This document shows, one piece after another, positions 6,607-11,202 of a DNA stretch of 11,202 bases (the stretch's first letter is position 1; each line of letters begins with the position of its first letter). The DNA lies in the NCBI GenBank assembly GCA_018985225.1, contig JADGIF010000313.1:1-11202 (forward strand), written 5' to 3'. Made by a program: the position numbers and the translations under genes. The notes below the pieces were generated by a model. It saw nothing but the letters and a program-made list of their open reading frames with translations. It did not search any database and was not told where the DNA came from. Source of the stretch: Amoeboradix gromovi (lineage: Eukaryota; Sanchytriomycota; Sanchytriomycetes; Sanchytriales; Sanchytriaceae).

Positions 6607-7436
6607 TATAGTGGACAATTCTTTATCACCAAATGCAGAATGCCTTATAAAAAATAACAATAGCTACAGAAGGCACTCTTCCAGAGAAAGTATCGGGTGT
6701 CTTTTAGCGCCAACATAGAGATTCCTATAGCATATACAAGACATTCAAGATTTGTCTGGTAATTGTATCTCTTCTTCGAAAGACCATACTATTTGAGAGT
6801 CTCATCCAACAAGTATAAAGAGGCACTTGAGAGACTAGCCAGTACTAGCTCTTATTGCTTCATAGTCACCGTAGTTATTAACGACCACGGAAGTGGTCAT
6901 GTGTAAGTAGAAAAAGACTCAACGACAGCAAGAAATATAAGTCTGAAGCATATTAAATCCCGCCTAAGGGAAACGGAAGAGCAGTAAACCATCGCAACGG
7001 ATCGACTGGCTTTCTCCATTTCTTTGTGGAAATTCTTGATTTTCTTCTAAATCAGAGTTTTAATGAAGAGCAGAGTAGTCGTTGGGCGTTGCAAACTCAA
7101 GAAAAAGCAGTGCCAACGACTTGCCACCAAGGCAAAAGACAACTTCTTGTTGAGGGTGCGTAAGTTCCCTTTCTGTTATTTCCAGTACCATAGTTTATCA
7201 CTTTTATTAGGCAAATTCTCTATCGTCGTACTTAATATTTGTAGCCAATTTTTCCACCACGATCCAATATACTTCAAACTTGCCTTTATTGAATTTTCTA
7301 GTGCTGGCTTAGAAGTCTAATACAACTAGTATGGTTTGTTGTTGGTGCCATTTTAAAACTTTTGGTCATTTTATTACTTGTTATCTCTGTTTCTTTTTGC
7401 TATCCGCTCTTACCCCCAGTCTGTTTTTTCCAGAGC
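6607..7436. other. Upstream region of SF3A1, no confident gene
   Basis: About 830 bp separate repeat copy 2 from the SF3A1 start. Contents: a perfect 6-bp hairpin with a GGAA loop at 6883-6898; open stretches without recognisable domains, notably 7063-7320 (85 codons, basic N-terminus KLKKKQCQR) and an ATG-less frame of about 66 codons over roughly 6956-7160; an intron-like 26-mer at 7160-7185; and a pyrimidine-rich tract ending in TTTTTTCCAG at 7433, just before the SF3A1 ATG. I see no tRNA or known ncRNA. Confidence 0.5.
7160..7185 (+). other. 26-nt intron-like sequence (unassigned)
   Basis: The stretch opens with GTAAGT, a perfect donor consensus, and closes with TTATTTCCAG after a pyrimidine-rich run. 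No exon pair in any frame gives a recognisable protein, so it may be a 5'-UTR intron or chance. Its length fits a genome with ultrashort introns. Confidence 0.25.
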
Positions 7437-8945
7437 ATGTCCCAGATGTCCTCTGCTAAATTTATTCTTCCACCGCCGCAATTACAAGCTGTAATTGACA
7501 AAACTGCTAGTTTTATTGCAAAGAACGGTATGGCATTTCAAGAGCGCATAATGGAGGCGGAGCAAAGTACAAAATTTAGTTTTTTATTAAATGATGATCC
7601 ATACTACAAATACTTTGAATACACTCTAAATCTGATAAAGCAAGGGCAGTTACCTGAGTCGTTGATTCAAAAGGAACAAGAGTTGGATGACCTGGTAATC
7701 AAACCAGATGAACCACCACCATTAAAATACTTGACTGATATTGGAGATATGAACCGTATGGACTTAGACGTGATTAAACTAGCTGCTAAATATACTGCTT
7801 TGTACGGTCAATCTTTTCACCTCCAACTAATGCAAAAAGAAAGTAACAATTTTCGGTTTAATTTTCTTCGACCGACAAACACAAAGCATGGTGTATATCA
7901 GTCCTATGTTGATCAACTCAAGTATATAAATGAAAACTCTGCCGAGACAGAATCGTTCATCAAAAACGTTCAAAAGAATCCTCTCTGTCTCTTGCCTCAA
8001 ATTATGCAACGCACTGAATATCTTCAGTATCTGCAATTCGAAGCTCGTGTTGAAAACGAAAAGCAAGACAATCTAAGGGAGCTCTATGATAGCATTGATT
8101 GGCATGACTATGAGGTAATAGAACATGTTCAGTTTAGCATAGCAGATTCAATAGAAACGTACCCACCTCCGCTGACTCTTTCTCGATTGAAAACAATGTC
8201 GATTGAAGAAAAGCAGAACCAACTAAAGGACTTACAACAGGCCATGACTAAGATTGAGCATGAAATATCAAACGAGCAACCCAGAGTGGAATCATCAGTT
8301 GAAGATAATTTAAGTGTTGAAATGGATATAAGCGATGTCGAATTACCAGAAACGAACCTAAACGTTAAGCAACCTAGAGCCTTACCTAAAAATGTGCACG
8401 TTGTTCTCGTGAGTTGCCCTAGATGTGGATTAAAAGCAAACGACTTGGAAATGGAGAAACATATAAAATCTTGTCTTCACGATCCTAGGCATGAAGAGCA
8501 AATTAAAAGATACCAAGAGAAAAATGCTATATCTAATATAGCTGATGATGATGAGATAGCAAGAAACATTCAGGGAAGAAATGTAATTATTGAAAACAAG
8601 GCAGATCTAATATGGGATGGTAAGCAGCATACAAGGCAGAAAATAATTGAAGAATCCAAAAAGAGAAAACATCAAGACACGATAATTGAGCAAAGCAAGG
8701 ACCGTTTTGATGTCATTATACAAATGCCAATGGGAGCCGGAAAATTTCAAGATATTTGCAAAGGAGAGACTATCACGTTAGAAATAAGCACAAAACAGAA
8801 AATTATAGATATCAAGCACATGATAAGCGAAAAAACGAAGCTACCTTGGGCTAAAATAAAGTTATACAAAGAGACCCTGTTGCTTAAAAACGCAATGAAC
8901 TTGACTGAGTTACATGAAAATGATGTGCTTAATGTCAGGATATGA
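7437..8945 (+). CDS. SF3A1: Splicing factor SF3A subunit 1 (Prp21), 502 aa
   Basis: SF3A1 is part of the SF3a complex of U2 snRNP, which stabilises U2 at the branch site. All landmark regions are present in order: SURP1 (about residues 16-63, VIDKTASFIAKNG), SURP2 (about 110-153, DVIKLAAKYTALYGQSF then LMQKE and FLRP), the IDWHDYEVIEHVQF core motif (about 220-233) that contacts other SF3a subunits, a C-x2-C-x11-H-x3-C finger (C327, C330, H342, C346), LIWDG (about 391-395), a basic patch and a C-terminal ubiquitin-like domain (about 423-502). The long proline-rich region of the human protein (793 aa) is missing. ATG 7437 is the first ATG in the frame; the open frame upstream lacks one. The first residues MSQM and the leader are shared with the 309-713 gene. 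No AATAAA follows the TGA closely. Confidence 0.95.
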   Translation: MSQMSSAKFILPPPQLQAVIDKTASFIAKNGMAFQERIMEAEQSTKFSFLLNDDPYYKYFEYTLNLIKQGQLPESLIQKEQELDDLVIKPDEPPPLKYLTDIGDMNRMDLDVIKLAAKYTALYGQSFHLQLMQKESNNFRFNFLRPTNTKHGVYQSYVDQLKYINENSAETESFIKNVQKNPLCLLPQIMQRTEYLQYLQFEARVENEKQDNLRELYDSIDWHDYEVIEHVQFSIADSIETYPPPLTLSRLKTMSIEEKQNQLKDLQQAMTKIEHEISNEQPRVESSVEDNLSVEMDISDVELPETNLNVKQPRALPKNVHVVLVSCPRCGLKANDLEMEKHIKSCLHDPRHEEQIKRYQEKNAISNIADDDEIARNIQGRNVIIENKADLIWDGKQHTRQKIIEESKKRKHQDTIIEQSKDRFDVIIQMPMGAGKFQDICKGETITLEISTKQKIIDIKHMISEKTKLPWAKIKLYKETLLLKNAMNLTELHENDVLNVRI

Positions 8946-9046
8946 TAAAAGTAAATATTAATAGCAATTTAAGTCTAACGTGTCTGACTAGGCACTGCAG
9001 ATTTCATGATTTAATTTTCAAGCATTTTTTAGATATTTGAAACAAC

Positions 9047-10729
9047 ATGAACTGCGTCAAAGTTTTCATTAAACATCGACCAGAAAGAGAGAGTAATAAG
9101 TTTACTATTGAAGACAGCAGAATCGTGTACCAGGGCAGGGAAAAGGATACCAATATGTCTAATGGCAAAGATAAAGACAGTTTAGTACCAACTGAATATC
9201 TAGTGGACAAAGTAATTCGGCCTCAGCTCAACTCTTATGAATCGATGGACATCCAGCATCATGCTCTTATATTTTGTGAAGGTAGGTCTTCAGCTGTTTT
9301 TACATACGGATATTCAAATAGTGGCAAAACTCACACCTGGTTTGATAATGAGCAAGGCATCATTTGGTCATTGATTAATGATATCATGACTCACAAAGAT
9401 AGTCAGTATAGCTTAAAAATGAGCATTTGTGAATTATACAATGACAAACTAAAGAATTTGTGCTCTTCAAACGACGTTCCTTGCTCTATATTTTCTGGTA
9501 GAATAATGCAGATTGTTGAAGATGGTAAAGGCAAGAAATCTAGTATTAATGTTCCGATTTCCGATGCTGAAGATTTTAAGATTAAAGTCAAATCTGCTTT
9601 AAAACGCAGGCAAGTCGCCGCCACTCATTTAAATGATGTTAGCAGTAGATCCCACTTGATAATTAATATATACATGCTCAAGAAAGACTCGAATGGTAAT
9701 GACGTCTACGTTTCTCGCTTAGCTCTATTGGACTGCGCAGGTAACGAAAGACTAGGTTCTAGTCAAATAGCAAAAAAGCAAACCAAAGAAGCTGGAAGTA
9801 TTAACAGTAATTTATTTGAATTAAAGAAGTGCATTCGTTTCCTTAGTCGCCCTCATGAAAACAACAATAAATTTGCATTCAGAGGATCTAAGTTAACATT
9901 GAGCCTTAAAGGTGTTGAATATATGTCTATAGTAGCTTGTGTTGACTTTCAGAAGGAGAATGATTCTAAAAACACACTCGATTTTGTAGTTCAAGGTAGA
10001 TCTATTTATTTGGATGGAAACAAATGCGTCAGAGACAGTAAACTGTCCAACTCCAGTAGAGATAGTAAACAGTCTTTGCCTGACGAGATAATTCAAAGTG
10101 TCAACCCGAATAAACTACAAACACCAGCTCTAGCATATTCAGGCAAACCAAAAAACAGCGATTCAATCACAATACAGAGAGCCCAGGAAGAGGTATCCAG
10201 GTACATTAGCACTTACAATGGACCTGCAGATCTAGATTTAGTCAGCGCTATTAAATGGATAAGGAAAGATCGAAAGTCCAGAGATATACTTATTAATGAG
10301 AATGAAATGGATATGAATACAGTGATTGAAAACATAAATGAAATGATGGGCTCAAGAACTGACTGTTTAGATTATTTGTATAATAATGTCGATAAAATCT
10401 TTCGGGATTTGCAAATAGCTACAAACGAGAGTAACGCAGATATAATGGAAATGGTAGGTGCTCTAATAGATAAAAACAAGAAAATGCAACAAGAGAATCA
10501 TAAATTAGAGCAAGAAAACAAGAAGTTGCAGCTGGAATCGGTAAGAAATAACATATTCTTTAACAATAAAGAAAACAATAAAATGACAGACACGACTAAC
10601 CGCTTCAAACTAAATCCAAATACAAGAAAGAAAAGGAAACCCAAAGAAGATTTCTCACTGACGCTAGAAATCGACGAAAATGTACGAGAGACAAGAAACA
10701 GAGCCAAGAGAGTAAGGCTACAAAAATAA
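9047..10729 (+). CDS. Divergent kinesin with kinesin-6-like motor motifs, 560 aa
   Basis: It is a microtubule motor with an N-terminal motor domain (about 1-325). VKVFIKHRP opens the fold; the P-loop is GYSNSGKT (88-95); switch I is NDVSSRSH (196-203); switch II is DCAGNE (229-234, usually DLAGSE). EAGSINSNLFELKKCI and FRGSKLT (usually FRDSKLT) follow. TNSGKTHT-like P-loops and the EAG-IN pattern occur in kinesin-6 proteins, which act at the spindle midzone and in cytokinesis, so that class is the best guess. The segment after SKLT is shortened by several residues and the kinesin-6 loop-6 insertion is absent. A coiled coil is likely at about 465-505. Basic NLS-like clusters (TRKKRKPKE, RNRAKRVRLQK) end the protein. 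The start gives a normal first strand. SF3A1 ends 101 bp upstream in the same direction. Confidence 0.92.
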   Translation: MNCVKVFIKHRPERESNKFTIEDSRIVYQGREKDTNMSNGKDKDSLVPTEYLVDKVIRPQLNSYESMDIQHHALIFCEGRSSAVFTYGYSNSGKTHTWFDNEQGIIWSLINDIMTHKDSQYSLKMSICELYNDKLKNLCSSNDVPCSIFSGRIMQIVEDGKGKKSSINVPISDAEDFKIKVKSALKRRQVAATHLNDVSSRSHLIINIYMLKKDSNGNDVYVSRLALLDCAGNERLGSSQIAKKQTKEAGSINSNLFELKKCIRFLSRPHENNNKFAFRGSKLTLSLKGVEYMSIVACVDFQKENDSKNTLDFVVQGRSIYLDGNKCVRDSKLSNSSRDSKQSLPDEIIQSVNPNKLQTPALAYSGKPKNSDSITIQRAQEEVSRYISTYNGPADLDLVSAIKWIRKDRKSRDILINENEMDMNTVIENINEMMGSRTDCLDYLYNNVDKIFRDLQIATNESNADIMEMVGALIDKNKKMQQENHKLEQENKKLQLESVRNNIFFNNKENNKMTDTTNRFKLNPNTRKKRKPKEDFSLTLEIDENVRETRNRAKRVRLQK

Positions 10730-10730
10730 A
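10725..10730 (+). terminator. Poly(A) signal overlapping the kinesin stop codon
   Basis: AATAAA at 10725-10730 contains the whole TAA stop (10727-10729) of the kinesin gene. This is the same arrangement as in the Prp40-like gene (AAA-TAA-A). Confidence 0.5.
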
Positions 10731-11040
10731 TTGTTTAAATTATGATCTGTCAAGTCGCCATCTAAACCTTCTATATACTCCGAAATAGTGAATGCAGAAC
10801 ATAACTTAATCGTCAATACTTTAGCAATACTTTTTTGCAAAAATACGTCCAATTTTTAGTTTGCTACAAATATATTGAGTCTCCTCCAAAAAGTTACGAC
10901 AATAGTAATCATCGCGGTATCGTGGATGAAAATTGGTAAGCAAGTACAACAGTTGGTTCAATTGGTTTTAAGAGATAGATATGCCAGATTTGTTTAGAAT
11001 TATCATGGGGAGACCGAATGAATAATTGTTTGTCTTCAAG
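10731..11040. other. Intergenic region, no gene resolved
   Basis: The minus strand has three overlapping open stretches of 43-48 codons in different frames. One ends at 10718, inside the kinesin 3' end, in the style of the convergent gene pair at 2040. None has a start codon, a recognised domain or a convincing intron joining it to another. A minus-strand gene broken by, or lying beside, repeat copy 3 is possible but cannot be shown from the sequence. Confidence 0.4.
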
Positions 11041-11202
11041 TGGGACACCAAATATAAAAACTAGACCAACTCGTTTTCAAAGGTGCACCATACGGAGGAA
11101 ATGCTATCATTAATAAAAGATCTTTTATTATACCAATTTTCTTTCATTACTTTCAATCTCCTCTTCAAAATAAAACTAGAAGACCCTGCATCTCGTTCAA
11201 AT
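11041..11202 (-). mobile_element. Element tail, copy 3 (runs off the right edge)
   Basis: This is the reverse-strand copy of the repeat, beginning on the plus strand at TGGGACACCAAATATAAAAA. Its frame is open on the minus strand from the window edge to a TAG at 11063-11061: FERDAGSSSFILKRRLKVMK, then the FINDSISSVW ending. It shares the bases before GAACGAG (ATTTGAACGAG) with copy 1, so it probably extends into a longer coding element outside the window. Copies 1 and 3 point toward each other and bracket the whole gene block. Confidence 0.65.

Noticed and set aside
5681-7060. Reassigned TAA codon, suggested by several in-frame TAAs between protein-like pieces
   Set aside because: Clear genes in the same window end in TAA at the expected place, most tellingly right after the EDEL signal of PDI.
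7063-7320. 85-codon plus-strand frame with a basic N-terminus
   Set aside because: No domain recognised; composition changes from basic to hydrophobic halfway; it runs through an intron-like 26-mer, and other frames over the same bases are equally open. Mentioned only within the region description.
4398-8962. Shared 12-mer GTAAATATTAAT upstream of the Prp40-like gene and downstream of SF3A1
   Set aside because: Several matches of this length are expected by chance in AT-rich sequence of this size.

Overview
The window reads as a compact, AT-rich nuclear genome of a eukaryote. Every recognisable protein is eukaryote-specific: a MYST acetyltransferase, splicing factors SF3A1 and Prp40, a chromatin-remodeller subunit, an ER protein disulfide isomerase with an EDEL tail, and a kinesin. 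Most genes are single uninterrupted frames. The one well-supported intron is only 19 nt long. Intergenic gaps are tiny: 7, 45 and about 100 bp, plus one 20-bp overlap. Poly(A) signals AATAAA sit on or beside stop codons. TAA, TAG and TGA are all used as terminal stops, so the standard code applies. The Rsc9-like protein and the ERp38-type PDI (a-a'-D architecture) fit a fungal or fungal-relative opisthokont with a reduced genome, but this is inference; the taxon cannot be fixed from the sequence.

Layout. 1-238: tail of a multicopy element that continues off the left edge. 309-713 (+): small unrecognised protein. 879-2039 (+): MYST histone acetyltransferase. Facing it on the minus strand is a tight head-to-tail series read from right to left: PDI (5495-4418, 19-nt intron at 5023-5005), Prp40-like WW/FF splicing factor (4372-3071) and an Rsc9/ARID2-like protein (3090-2047). 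About 5500-7430 has no intact gene. It holds a second element-tail copy (6446-6606), possible decayed coding pieces and a 26-nt intron-like stretch. 7437-8945 (+): SF3A1/Prp21. 9047-10729 (+): divergent kinesin with kinesin-6-like motifs. 10730-11040: no gene resolved. 11041-11202 (-): third element-tail copy, running off the right edge.

The genes fall into two main themes. Prp40 (U1 snRNP, 5' splice site) and SF3A1 (U2 snRNP, branch site) both act in early spliceosome assembly; MYST HAT and the Rsc9-like protein act on chromatin. PDI works in the ER and the kinesin probably on spindle or midzone microtubules. There is no evidence of a pathway cluster; the proximity looks like genome compaction.

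The most notable signals are the ultrashort intron that splits the second CGHC active site of PDI, poly(A) signals fused to stop codons, a start-site sequence shared by two unrelated genes, and a three-copy repeat whose copies all keep an open C-terminal coding frame.
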